A stretch of DNA of 64,000 nucleotides from Bacteroidota bacterium (GTDB taxonomy: Bacteria > Bacteroidota > Bacteroidia > Chitinophagales > BACL12): the NCBI GenBank assembly GCA_016706865.1, contig JADJIS010000002.1, positions 1,054,001 through 1,118,000 of the forward strand, in the 5' to 3' direction. Of this stretch, positions 8,990-16,642 are shown in pieces. The notes under the pieces were generated by a model, which was given only the letters and a program-made list of their open reading frames with translations, did no database searches and was not told where the DNA came from. Made by a program: the position numbers and the translations under genes. The stretch's first letter is position 1; each line of letters starts with the position of its first letter.

Positions 8990-9331
8990 TTATTGAAAAA
9001 TTGTTTTTACTTCGTCGTTGATCATTTTAGCGAAATCTTCAATGGTCATGCTGCCTTTGTCGCCTTCACCGTGTTTCCGCAAAGAAACAGTTTTGTTGTT
9101 CATTTCGTTCTCTCCCACAATAAGCATGCAAGGAATTTTTTTCATCTCCGCATCCCTTATTTTTCGTCCGATCTTTTCACTTCTGGTGTCGAAGGTGGTG
9201 CGAATTTCGTGATTTTTTAAAACATTTATGATTTCTTCGCAATATTCGTTGAATTTATCGCTGATCGGGAGCACCGCAACTTGTATCGGAGCTAACCAGA
9301 CAGGGAAGTTTCCGGCGTAATGTTCTAACAA
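8990..9331 (-). CDS. thrS: Threonyl-tRNA synthetase, C-terminal part (after frameshift)
   Basis: This 113-codon open frame continues the synthetase in another reading frame. It runs from HYAGNFPVWLAPIQV through a complete anticodon-binding domain (SEKIGRKIRDAEMKKIPCML, VSLRKHGEGDKG) to the normal end. In-frame codons upstream of its first ATG read ERFIGFLLEHYAG, the expected continuation of the core, so the ATG at 9331 is not a real start. With the upstream part the locus is 1931 bases, exactly one base short of a 643-codon gene plus stop. Confidence 0.85.
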   Translation of the reverse strand: MLEHYAGNFPVWLAPIQVAVLPISDKFNEYCEEIINVLKNHEIRTTFDTRSEKIGRKIRDAEMKKIPCMLIVGENEMNNKTVSLRKHGEGDKGSMTIEDFAKMINDEVKTIFQ

Positions 9332-10920
9332 AAATCCGATAAATCTTTCATGATGCTCAATGGCGCACGATGTATCACCAAAGGCATTTTTGCAGTATTG
9401 TCTTTATCTATATATGTAAGACCAAAACGAAGCGGTTGTCCAAAATCCACCTGATTGGTAGCCAAGGTAAATTCCCGTCCAATGGCAGAATATATTTGAA
9501 TATCTATTTTCGGTCCGTAAAAAGCTGCTTCATCAGGTATTTCCACAAAGGGGATTTCTGCGGAGATCATCACTTTGCGCACCATCTCCTCCGTTTTCTT
9601 CCACAACTCCGGATTATCGAGGTATTTCTGCCCCAGTTTCGCGGGATCATGAGTGGAAAAACGCATCACATATTTTTCAATACCAAAAATCTTAAAATAA
9701 TTAAGATACATGTCGTTCACCGCTTTGAATTCTTTTTCGAATTGTTCTTCAGTGCAATAAATATGTGCATCGTTCATGTTCATTCCGCGAACACGCATCA
9801 ACCCAAATAAAGCACCACTTTCTTCATAGCGATAACACATTCCATACTCTGCAAAACGCAGGGGAAGATCGCGATAACTTCTTGGAAGCGCCGAAAATAT
9901 TTTGTGGTGATGCGGACAATTCATCGCCTTTAAATAATATTTCGCTCCTTCCATTTCCATGGGAGGATACATACTATCTGCATAATAAGGTAAATGTCCG
10001 CTTGTTAAATAAAGGTCTTCTTTTGCAATATGCGGAGTTTTAACTCTTAAATATCCCGCCTGATCTTCTTTTCTTTTTGCAAGTTTTTCCAATTGTTCGA
10101 TAATTGCAGCCCCGTTCGGCATCCAAAGAATTAATCCCTGACCAACAGAATCATCGGTAGTGTATATCTCCAGTTCTTTTCCGAGTTTGCGATGATCACG
10201 TTTTTTTGCTTCCTCCAACATTAATAAATGTGCATCCAGTTCACTTTGTTTTGGAAAAGTGATACCGTAAATTCGGGTGAGCATTTTATTTTTTTCATTT
10301 CCTCTCCAGTAAGCGCCGGCAATATTTAAAAGTTTTACTGCTTTGATTAATCCCGTTTCAGGAATATGCGGACCTTTACACAGATCAACAAAATTTCCCT
10401 GCTCATAAAAAGTAATGGAACCATCCTGAAGATCATTAATAAGTTCCAGTTTATATTGATCACCCTTTTCAGTAAAAAATTTAATAGCATCTGCTTTGGA
10501 AACTTCCTTTCTTCCGAAAACAGAATTTTTCTTTGCAAGCTCCCGCATTTTATTTTCAATTAACGGAAGATCTTCCTGCGTTAAAACTTTTCCACCAAGA
10601 TCAATATCATAATAAAATCCGCTGTCGATGGCCGGTCCTATACCAAATTTCACTCCCGGAAATAATTCTTCCAAAGCCTCTGCCATCAAGTGTGCACTGG
10701 AATGCCAGAAAGTAGTTTTTCCCTTTTCATCATCCCAGGTCAATAATTTAATGGAAGCATCTGTATTGATCGCGCGCGTAAGATCCCAAACCTCTCCATT
10801 TACTTCTGCACTAATAATTTTTCTCGCCAATCCTTCACTTATTGATTTGGCAATTTCTAAAGAATTGACTCCTTCGTTAAATTCTCTGCTGTTTCCATCC
10901 GGAAATGTGATCTTTATCAT
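9325..10920 (-). CDS. thrS: Threonyl-tRNA synthetase, TGS, editing and catalytic parts (frameshifted)
   Basis: Residues 1-60 form the TGS domain, about 70-225 the editing domain (HSSAHLMAEALEELFPG with the HxxxH pattern, and the Cys of VDLCKGPHIPETG), and the class II catalytic core follows with the zinc Cys in AMNCPHHHKIF and the motif 2 region RDLPLRFAEYG. The frame ends abnormally in PLVIHRAPLSIMKDLSDFC. Homologues read on as LGSMERFIG-type sequence, which here is found in the -1 frame. The enzyme charges tRNA-Thr and is normally essential. It starts 3 bases after the TPR gene and leads into infC, so it is part of one operon. Confidence 0.92.
   Translation of the reverse strand: MIKITFPDGNSREFNEGVNSLEIAKSISEGLARKIISAEVNGEVWDLTRAINTDASIKLLTWDDEKGKTTFWHSSAHLMAEALEELFPGVKFGIGPAIDSGFYYDIDLGGKVLTQEDLPLIENKMRELAKKNSVFGRKEVSKADAIKFFTEKGDQYKLELINDLQDGSITFYEQGNFVDLCKGPHIPETGLIKAVKLLNIAGAYWRGNEKNKMLTRIYGITFPKQSELDAHLLMLEEAKKRDHRKLGKELEIYTTDDSVGQGLILWMPNGAAIIEQLEKLAKRKEDQAGYLRVKTPHIAKEDLYLTSGHLPYYADSMYPPMEMEGAKYYLKAMNCPHHHKIFSALPRSYRDLPLRFAEYGMCYRYEESGALFGLMRVRGMNMNDAHIYCTEEQFEKEFKAVNDMYLNYFKIFGIEKYVMRFSTHDPAKLGQKYLDNPELWKKTEEMVRKVMISAEIPFVEIPDEAAFYGPKIDIQIYSAIGREFTLATNQVDFGQPLRFGLTYIDKDNTAKMPLVIHRAPLSIMKDLSDFC
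9341..9356 (-). other. Site of one-base frameshift in thrS
   Basis: On the minus strand the sequence AGCATCATGAAAGATTTATC should read as Leu-Ser-x-Met/His-Glu-Arg-Phe-Ile; one base is missing in ATCATGAAAG (ATGGAAAGA would restore the frame). There is no long homopolymer or classical X-XXY-YYZ slippery site. A sequencing or assembly error, a true mutation and recoding all remain possible; error is most likely because the rest of the gene is intact. Confidence 0.8.
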
Positions 10921-10923
10921 CTG

Positions 10924-11979
10924 CTATTTTTCATTTAATTGTAATAATCTTTCTTCTGCAATCTTTAAATCAGGGTCTAAATTTAAGGCCTGATTGTATA
11001 AAGATATAGCCTCTTCGGTTCTTTTTAATTCCTCCGCACATAAACCTTTTCCATAATAACTCATCGCTTTGGCCGGTGCCTGTCTGATGGCAAGTTCGTA
11101 ATATCGATATGATTTTTCAATGGAATCTATACCATAATAAATGGTGGCAAGATTGTAAATTGCATCAGCATCCTGAGGATTTCTGATGATCATATCATTA
11201 TAAAAAGTTATTGCCTTTGAAATTTCACCTCTGTCCTGATAAAATTTTGCGATGGCATAATATGCTTCATTACTGGTATCATTTATTGCAATTGCATTGT
11301 TTAAATATTTTATTGCAATAGGGTCGTTTTTATCCGCATATGCTGTTCCGAGCTGCATATAAGCACTGTAATAATCAGGATCTACTTCTATGGTTGTCTG
11401 GAAACTGGAAAGGGCACTCACCGTATCTCCGGTCTCTTTAAAAATAATTCCCTTATAAAAATATGCATCTGCATTCTGGATATCTAATTTTAAAACGGAA
11501 TTAAAAGCCTCCAGTGATTTTTTATATTCCGGTTTTGGAAGAAATAAATAATCCAGGCCGAGATTCGTAAGAATATCTATGTTCTGAGGATCAGTTTTAA
11601 GATAATCCTGTAAAATTCCTATAGCGCCATCAGCATTGTTCGCTTCGAATAAACAATCGCTCAAACCCAGTGCATACGAAGCATTGGTGGAATCCATCTG
11701 ATAGGCTTTTTGATAGTCGAATAACGCGTATTTAACATTTCCAAAGTCGAGATACTCATTTGCCCGAAGGAAATATAAGTCGGCATTTTCAGGAGATTTT
11801 TTTAATTGATTGGATAAGTCTGCTATCTGTGGAGTCAGTTTTTCCATCATTTCTAACGAATCCACAGAGCTCCCTTTACCTTTTGAAAAACTAAAGATCT
11901 TGTTTTCCGATAATATGAAAAAGCCACCGATCAGCAGTAAAACTACCGCTCCACCTATGATCCACCTCTTTGAAAGCAT
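10924..11979 (-). CDS. Membrane-anchored TPR protein
   Basis: The 351-aa protein has one N-terminal membrane anchor (WIIGGAVVLLLIGGFFIL), a short linker, and then seven or more tetratricopeptide repeats (for example ADAYFYKGIIFKETGDTVSA, SYYGKGLCAEELKRTEEAIS). TPR arrays are protein-binding scaffolds, here facing the periplasm or cytoplasm depending on anchor topology. It is the first gene of the operon with thrS, infC, rpmI and rplT, ending 3 bases before thrS. A TAACTTTG -7 box lies only 4 bases before its ATG. Specific partners cannot be inferred. Confidence 0.85.
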   Translation of the reverse strand: MLSKRWIIGGAVVLLLIGGFFILSENKIFSFSKGKGSSVDSLEMMEKLTPQIADLSNQLKKSPENADLYFLRANEYLDFGNVKYALFDYQKAYQMDSTNASYALGLSDCLFEANNADGAIGILQDYLKTDPQNIDILTNLGLDYLFLPKPEYKKSLEAFNSVLKLDIQNADAYFYKGIIFKETGDTVSALSSFQTTIEVDPDYYSAYMQLGTAYADKNDPIAIKYLNNAIAINDTSNEAYYAIAKFYQDRGEISKAITFYNDMIIRNPQDADAIYNLATIYYGIDSIEKSYRYYELAIRQAPAKAMSYYGKGLCAEELKRTEEAISLYNQALNLDPDLKIAEERLLQLNEK

Positions 11980-11983
11980 TATG

Positions 11984-11991
11984 CAAAGTTA
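11984..11991 (-). promoter_or_regulatory. Promoter -7 box, likely leaderless start
   Basis: TAACTTTG fits the Bacteroidota TAnnTTTG consensus and ends 4 bases before the ATG of the TPR gene, so transcription would begin at or next to the start codon. No good -33 box is seen. Confidence 0.45.
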
Positions 11992-12044
11992 CATTTTTAA
12001 ACATATTAAAGCGATGTTGTAGCTGTAAAATCGTGTGTTGTGAT

Positions 12045-12052
12045 TAATTTTG
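12045..12052 (+). promoter_or_regulatory. Promoter -7 box of the beta-propeller gene
   Basis: TAATTTTG matches TAnnTTTG and lies 17 bases before the ATG at 12070. It is divergent to the TPR-thrS operon promoter about 55 bases away. The -33 element is not clear. Confidence 0.45.
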
Positions 12053-12069
12053 CCGCAGAAATTTAAAAA

Positions 12070-13179
12070 ATGAAACAGATCGGTTCAGCTATCCTAATAT
12101 TATTTTTGCTCATTAATTTGAGTTCAGGATGTAAACAAAGTAACAATTCGGAAGCAAATGGAACACCAACCATTTCAGAAGAAAAGAAAGATACTCTTAC
12201 CTATCCGCAGGAAAAACACCTCAAAAATTTAAAACAACTCACGTTCGGAGGCGATAATGCTGAAGGGTATTTCAGTTTTAATAGTGAGATGATCGTTTTT
12301 CAACGTAGAAATGCCAACGAAAATGTGCCATGTGATCAGATCTATTACGGTAAATTACCGACCGACGATTCGCGTTTTGAATACAGTTTGTTGAGCACCG
12401 GAAAAGGAAGAACTACCTGTAGTTATTTTTTACCGGGAAATGATAAAGTATTATACGCCTCCACTCATGCAAAAGTGGATACCTGTATGCCCGATCCGGA
12501 TAGGAGCAAAGGATATTTATGGGGAGTGCATTCCAGTTATGAAATTTATATTTCAGATCTTAAAGGAAATATAGTTCAACAATTGACAGACAATAATTAT
12601 TACGATGCAGAAGCAGTAGTTTCCCCGAATGGAGATAAAATATTATTTACAAGTAATAGAAGTGGTGATCTTGAATTATGGACTATGACCTTAGAAGGAA
12701 AGGATCCAAAACAAATTACAAAAGGTTTAGGATACGACGGAGGAGCATTTTTTTCGCCTGATGGAAGTAAAATTATTTTCCGCGCAAGCAGACCCTCAAC
12801 TGCCGAAGCAATAAAAGAATATAAGGATCTTTTAAAGGAAGGATTTGTGAAACCAACTGCTATGGAATTATTTATTTGTAATGCAGATGGAAGTGAATTA
12901 AAACAAATAACGAATCTTGGTGGCGCCAACTGGGCTCCATTTTTTCATCCATCCGGAAATAAGATCATATTTTCAAGCAACCACACTACGAAACGCGTTC
13001 CGTTTAATTTATTTATGATAAATCTGGATGGAACAGGATTAGAACAAATAACTTTTGATACTATTTTCGATTCGTTCCCGATGTTTAGTTATGATGGAAA
13101 AAAATTAATTTTTGCAAGTAACAGAAATACAGGTGGTTCACGCGATACCAATTTATTTATTGCCGATTGGGTGGATTAA
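12070..13179 (+). CDS. TolB-like beta-propeller lipoprotein (PD40 repeats)
   Basis: The 369-aa protein starts with a lipoprotein signal ending in LSSGC (Cys21). The rest consists of WD40-like PD40 repeats with the usual SPDG and TSNR-type motifs: VSPNGDKILFTSNRSGD, FSPDGSKIIFRAS, FHPSGNKIIFSSN, FSYDGKKLIFASN. These repeats, shared with TolB, fold into a beta-propeller that binds proteins or peptides in the periplasm. An enzymatic site is not recognisable. It ends 15 bases before dihydroorotase, so the two genes are probably co-transcribed although no functional link is obvious. Confidence 0.85.
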   Translation: MKQIGSAILILFLLINLSSGCKQSNNSEANGTPTISEEKKDTLTYPQEKHLKNLKQLTFGGDNAEGYFSFNSEMIVFQRRNANENVPCDQIYYGKLPTDDSRFEYSLLSTGKGRTTCSYFLPGNDKVLYASTHAKVDTCMPDPDRSKGYLWGVHSSYEIYISDLKGNIVQQLTDNNYYDAEAVVSPNGDKILFTSNRSGDLELWTMTLEGKDPKQITKGLGYDGGAFFSPDGSKIIFRASRPSTAEAIKEYKDLLKEGFVKPTAMELFICNADGSELKQITNLGGANWAPFFHPSGNKIIFSSNHTTKRVPFNLFMINLDGTGLEQITFDTIFDSFPMFSYDGKKLIFASNRNTGGSRDTNLFIADWVD

Positions 13180-13194
13180 TAATCCTACTTTATT

Positions 13195-14529
13195 ATGAAA
13201 ACGATAATTAAAAATGCATTCGTTGTAAATGAAGGAAAAATATCTTCGCAGGATGTATTAATAAATAATGGTCGTATTCAGAAAATTGATTCCAATATTC
13301 AAATAGAAGGAAATTATAAGGAAATAAATGCAGAGGGCTTGCATTTATTGCCCGGTATCATCGACGATCAGGTGCACTTCAGAGAGCCGGGACTTACGCA
13401 TAAAGGTGAAATATATACTGAAAGCAGAGCTGCGGTAGCGGGTGGTGTCACCAGTTTTATGGATATGCCGAATGTAAATCCTCCCTCCCTCACCCAGCAA
13501 TTATTAGAACAACGATATTTATTAGCCGCAGATAGGTCGATTGCGAATTATTCCTTTTACATGGGTGTGAGCAACGATAATGTGGAAGAGGTTTTAAAAA
13601 CGGATGCAAAAACAATTTGCGGAATTAAAATATTTATGGGTTCTTCCACCGGAAATATGTTAGTGGATGATAAAAACACCTTGGAAAATCTGTTTAGAAA
13701 TGCACCTACATTAATAGCTACACATTGTGAGGATGAAGCTACAATTTTACACAACCTCGAATTAGCAGAAGAAAAATTTGGGGAGGACATTCCTGTTGAA
13801 TATCATCCTATAATAAGAAACGAGGAAGCTTGTTTTTTATCGTCATCCTTTGCATCAGAACTTGCTAAAAAATGCAATACACGTTTGCATATATTACATA
13901 TCAGTACAGGGGAAGAAATTAAATTATTTGATAATAAAGTTCCACTCAAGGATAAAAGAATTACCGCTGAAGTTTGTGTTCATCATTTATTTTTTAGTGC
14001 TGATGATTACCACACTTTAGGAAACAAAATAAAGTGGAACCCTGCAATTAAAGACAAACACCATCAGCCACTTTTATTTGATGCGCTTTTAAACGATTAT
14101 TTTGATGTTATTGCCACTGATCATGCACCGCATACATTAGAAGAAAAGGCGAATAAATATCGCAAGTCTCCCGGAGGCGGTCCTTTGGTTCAACACAGTT
14201 TGTTAATGATGTTGGATTTTTATTTTAAAGGAAAAATAACACTCGAAAAGATCGTTGAAAAAATGAGCCACAATGTTGCAACCTGTTTCGACATTGTTGA
14301 TCGTGGGTTTATTCGTGAAGGGTATTTTGCTGATCTTGTTTTGGTGGATCTCACTGCTGAACAAAGAGTTACCAAAGAAAATTTATTGTATAAATGTGGA
14401 TGGAGTGCATTGGAGGGAAGAACTTTTAAGGGGAAAATAAAGACTACATTTGTCAACGGGAATATTGTTTATGATGCGGGGAAGATAATGGAATCTGCCA
14501 GAGGGGAGAGGTTGAAGTTTAATAGTTGA
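13195..14529 (+). CDS. pyrC: Dihydroorotase
   Basis: The 444-aa product is an amidohydrolase of the class I dihydroorotase type, which closes carbamoyl-aspartate to dihydroorotate in pyrimidine synthesis. Visible motifs: DDQVHFREPGLTHKG (57-71), MDMPN, the probable carboxylated Lys in GIKIFMGSSTGNM, THCEDE, LHILHISTGEE, and the catalytic Asp in ATDHAPHT. The first metal-binding motif reads Gln59-Val-His61 instead of His-x-His; from memory DDQVHFREPG is common in this phylum, so it is probably a lineage variant rather than a loss. An allantoinase or hydantoinase role is less likely. Confidence 0.88.
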   Translation: MKTIIKNAFVVNEGKISSQDVLINNGRIQKIDSNIQIEGNYKEINAEGLHLLPGIIDDQVHFREPGLTHKGEIYTESRAAVAGGVTSFMDMPNVNPPSLTQQLLEQRYLLAADRSIANYSFYMGVSNDNVEEVLKTDAKTICGIKIFMGSSTGNMLVDDKNTLENLFRNAPTLIATHCEDEATILHNLELAEEKFGEDIPVEYHPIIRNEEACFLSSSFASELAKKCNTRLHILHISTGEEIKLFDNKVPLKDKRITAEVCVHHLFFSADDYHTLGNKIKWNPAIKDKHHQPLLFDALLNDYFDVIATDHAPHTLEEKANKYRKSPGGGPLVQHSLLMMLDFYFKGKITLEKIVEKMSHNVATCFDIVDRGFIREGYFADLVLVDLTAEQRVTKENLLYKCGWSALEGRTFKGKIKTTFVNGNIVYDAGKIMESARGERLKFNS

Positions 14530-14538
14530 CGTATACTC

Positions 14539-14573
14539 CCGAACCCAGAACTCAGAACCCAGAACTCAGAACT
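14539..14573. repeat. Heptamer array CAGAACT (second locus)
   Basis: Five 7-base units (CCGAACC, CAGAACT, CAGAACC, CAGAACT, CAGAACT) begin 10 bases past the pyrC stop. They match the array next to infC and lie directly before a hairpin. Confidence 0.85.
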
Positions 14574-14576
14574 GAA

Positions 14577-14612
14577 ACATGTAGTAATCGACGAAGGATA
14601 TCTACTACATGT
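14577..14612. terminator. Hairpin between convergent genes
   Basis: Ten-base arms ACATGTAGTA (14577-14586) and TACTACATGT (14603-14612) flank a 16-base loop between pyrC and the convergent gene ending at 14615. It could stop transcription from both sides, although T-runs are weak. Confidence 0.5.
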
Positions 14613-14614
14613 CA

Positions 14615-15055
14615 TTACTCATCAACATCTTCATCTTTCTCCTTCTTCGAAAACCACTCTTTTATTTTTTCCACATGTTCACCAAGATCCTTTTGTCCAA
14701 GATATTTTACAGATTGATCCATGGCATATGCTAAAATGGATTTAAAAAAATTCTTTTTACTATTATTAAATATAACACCACTTGCAGCTGCGGCCATTAT
14801 TATTTTTATTGCTGTATTTGCTAAACCACTTTTTTCACCATCAGTATCCTTTGGATTAATAAGATTTAATAATTTACTACGGGATAAAAAGTTTGCAATA
14901 TTTATCGCAGGTTTTAGTTTTTCTTTGAGTGATTTATAGTGTGTGGATAATAATAATTCATGTTCTTTAATTTTTCCTCTGAGAAAGACTTTCTCTTTCT
15001 GTAAATCCTCAAGGGTGCGGATTTCCGGTTTATTGTTTTGTTTCTGGCTCATCAT
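14615..15055 (-). CDS. Hypothetical protein with coiled coil and hydrophobic segment
   Basis: I do not recognise a named family for this 146-aa protein. Residues about 14-55 are charged and helical (LEDLQKEKVFLRGKIKEHEL), then a weakly hydrophobic stretch (NTAIKIIMAAAASGVIF) and a C-terminal region ending in a very acidic tail (KKEKDEDVDE). Its start overlaps the end of the holin-like gene by 26 bases, so the two are translationally coupled and probably work together at the membrane. Confidence 0.75.
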   Translation of the reverse strand: MMSQKQNNKPEIRTLEDLQKEKVFLRGKIKEHELLLSTHYKSLKEKLKPAINIANFLSRSKLLNLINPKDTDGEKSGLANTAIKIIMAAAASGVIFNNSKKNFFKSILAYAMDQSVKYLGQKDLGEHVEKIKEWFSKKEKDEDVDE

Positions 15056-15410
15056 TGCTGAATTGATTGATGAAATAATTTATCATTTTTCTGCGTAAAG
15101 ATCCTTTGCCTATCCAAAGAATAAGAAGTGCGATCAATAAATAAAATCCTGCCAATACTCCAAATCCCGCTGCTGTATTGTGTAGTGCATTTCCAAGCAT
15201 GTACGACAATGCAAATGAACCAAATATAAAAAACAATACCAGGAAAATAATCGCTGCTCCATTTGTAATTAGGTTCGCTAGAGCAATGGATATTTTTTCT
15301 GTAATATTTAATTGAATTAATTGAAGACGTAAGTTAACATATTCTTTAACATCATCTACCATTTCATTGATATTGTCTTCCTGATTATTTTGATTTTCGT
15401 TATTATTCAT
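15030..15410 (-). CDS. Phage-holin-superfamily-like small membrane protein
   Basis: The 126-aa protein has an acidic N-terminus, an amphipathic helix (EYVNLRLQLIQLNITEKISI), two membrane spans (GAAIIFLVLFFIFGSFALSYMLG is the first, ending near residue 80, and the second is AAGFGVLAGFYLLIALLILW) and a polar tail. This is the layout of the DUF1469 / 'holin-X-like' family, which are chromosomal bacterial proteins rather than phage lysis proteins. It overlaps the following 146-aa gene and lies 52 bases after the AI-2E-type transporter; the trio is probably one operon. Confidence 0.75.
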   Translation of the reverse strand: MNNNENQNNQEDNINEMVDDVKEYVNLRLQLIQLNITEKISIALANLITNGAAIIFLVLFFIFGSFALSYMLGNALHNTAAGFGVLAGFYLLIALLILWIGKGSLRRKMINYFINQFSNDEPETKQ

Positions 15411-15462
15411 ATGATAGGTTAAAATGTGAATTAATAAAATAACAAATAATTATTACGCCTAC

Positions 15463-16506
15463 TTATTCTTCCTCTGCTTCACCCTCTATAACACTTATTT
15501 CCAATCGGTTCGATTTGTAAATTTTAAGTAATATAATAAATAAACTAAGCAATAATGGTCCGTAAAGTATACCTAATATACCAAATAATGGAATGCCGAT
15601 AACAACACCAACTATGGTGATCAAAGGGTGTGTATTGGCTATTTTTTTTCCTATGGCCATGCGTATAAAATTATCAATGGTGGTAACGATCAAATATCCA
15701 TACACAATAATTCCTATGCCGGCAACCATATTTCCATTAGACATTTCAATAATCCCCGCTGGAATAAAAATGATAGGTGCGCCAAACATTGGTATCATAG
15801 ATAGGAAGATGCCGATCCCTCCCCAAAAAATCGGATCGGAAATTCCGAAAATCCAGAAACCTAATCCCAAAAGAGTTCCCTGAATAATAGCTATAAAACC
15901 TTGACCTAAAATATTTGAATAAGTCATATTCCGCAATTCAGAACCAATAGTGAGGCTATCTTTCCTCTTAAAGGGTAAATAATTCACCAGACCTCTCTCA
16001 AATTCCCTAAAATATTTAATGGTAAAGTATAGGGTGAAATACATAACGATCACCTGTATAAAGGTACTCGCAGCTCCATTGATTATGGAAGTTACAAAAT
16101 CTCCGGCCTGAGCTTTTAAGTCGGCAATTGAATTCTTGATCAGATCAGGGTCATTGAGTTTTTCTGCTGCAAAGGTGTTTATATTCTGTAATATGATTTC
16201 TGTTTGCTCCGGATTATTAACATAAAACATAACCCTGTCAGTGATCAATTTAATAATAAAGAAGATGGGAATAATTAAGCTAACAAAGGAAAGTATCAGA
16301 ATAAGCGCTGTAGAAAGGCTCTTGTTCCATTTCTTTTTTTCCTGCAAATAAATATTAAGTGGCCTGAAAATTACATATATAATAATTGCGCCTAAAAATC
16401 CACTGGTAATTCTATTCAAGCCAATTGCGATACAAATAGCAAGTAGGACCAGAATAATCAAAATAAAATTATTCCTTTGTTTTAAAACGGGAACAGACAT
16501 TGACAT
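15463..16506 (-). CDS. AI-2E/UPF0118-family membrane transporter
   Basis: The 347-aa protein has about eight membrane spans and the layout of the AI-2E (TqsA/YhhT/PerM) family: two spans, a long extracytoplasmic helical loop (residues about 90-150), and a conserved C-terminal half with PMFGAPIIFIPAGIIEM and the late PLFGILGILYGPLLLSLF motif. Members export autoinducer-2 or act as ion antiporters; the substrate here is unknown. An alternative ATG lies two codons downstream. It is followed by the holin-like gene on the same strand. Confidence 0.88.
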   Translation of the reverse strand: MSMSVPVLKQRNNFILIILVLLAICIAIGLNRITSGFLGAIIIYVIFRPLNIYLQEKKKWNKSLSTALILILSFVSLIIPIFFIIKLITDRVMFYVNNPEQTEIILQNINTFAAEKLNDPDLIKNSIADLKAQAGDFVTSIINGAASTFIQVIVMYFTLYFTIKYFREFERGLVNYLPFKRKDSLTIGSELRNMTYSNILGQGFIAIIQGTLLGLGFWIFGISDPIFWGGIGIFLSMIPMFGAPIIFIPAGIIEMSNGNMVAGIGIIVYGYLIVTTIDNFIRMAIGKKIANTHPLITIVGVVIGIPLFGILGILYGPLLLSLFIILLKIYKSNRLEISVIEGEAEEE

Positions 16507-16588
16507 AGATAGAATTTATTGTTAAAAGTAGGAAATTATTCAAACTTTGAACCAATCTTCCATTTAATTTTTGCCTGACAAATATATT

Positions 16589-16634
16589 TTAAAAAATCTT
16601 CCATTTAATGGAGGGTATTACCAATTAATGGAAG
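16589..16634 (-). terminator. Terminator after yidC
   Basis: Read on the minus strand, CTTCCATTAATTGG pairs with CCATTAAATGGAAG (11 of 14 pairs) and is followed by ATTTTTTAAAA. It begins 9 bases past the yidC stop. Confidence 0.75.
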
Positions 16635-16642
16635 GATTCCAC

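Noticed and set aside
8891..9220. 109-aa plus-strand ORF
   Set aside because: It is the antisense shadow of infC and the thrS C-terminus.
9341..9356. Programmed ribosomal frameshift in thrS
   Set aside because: There is no X-XXY-YYZ slippery heptamer or strong stimulator hairpin; thrS is not known to be recoded. A missing base is the simpler reading.
15030..15410. Prophage holin
   Set aside because: No phage genes are around it; the family is chromosomal and widespread in bacteria.
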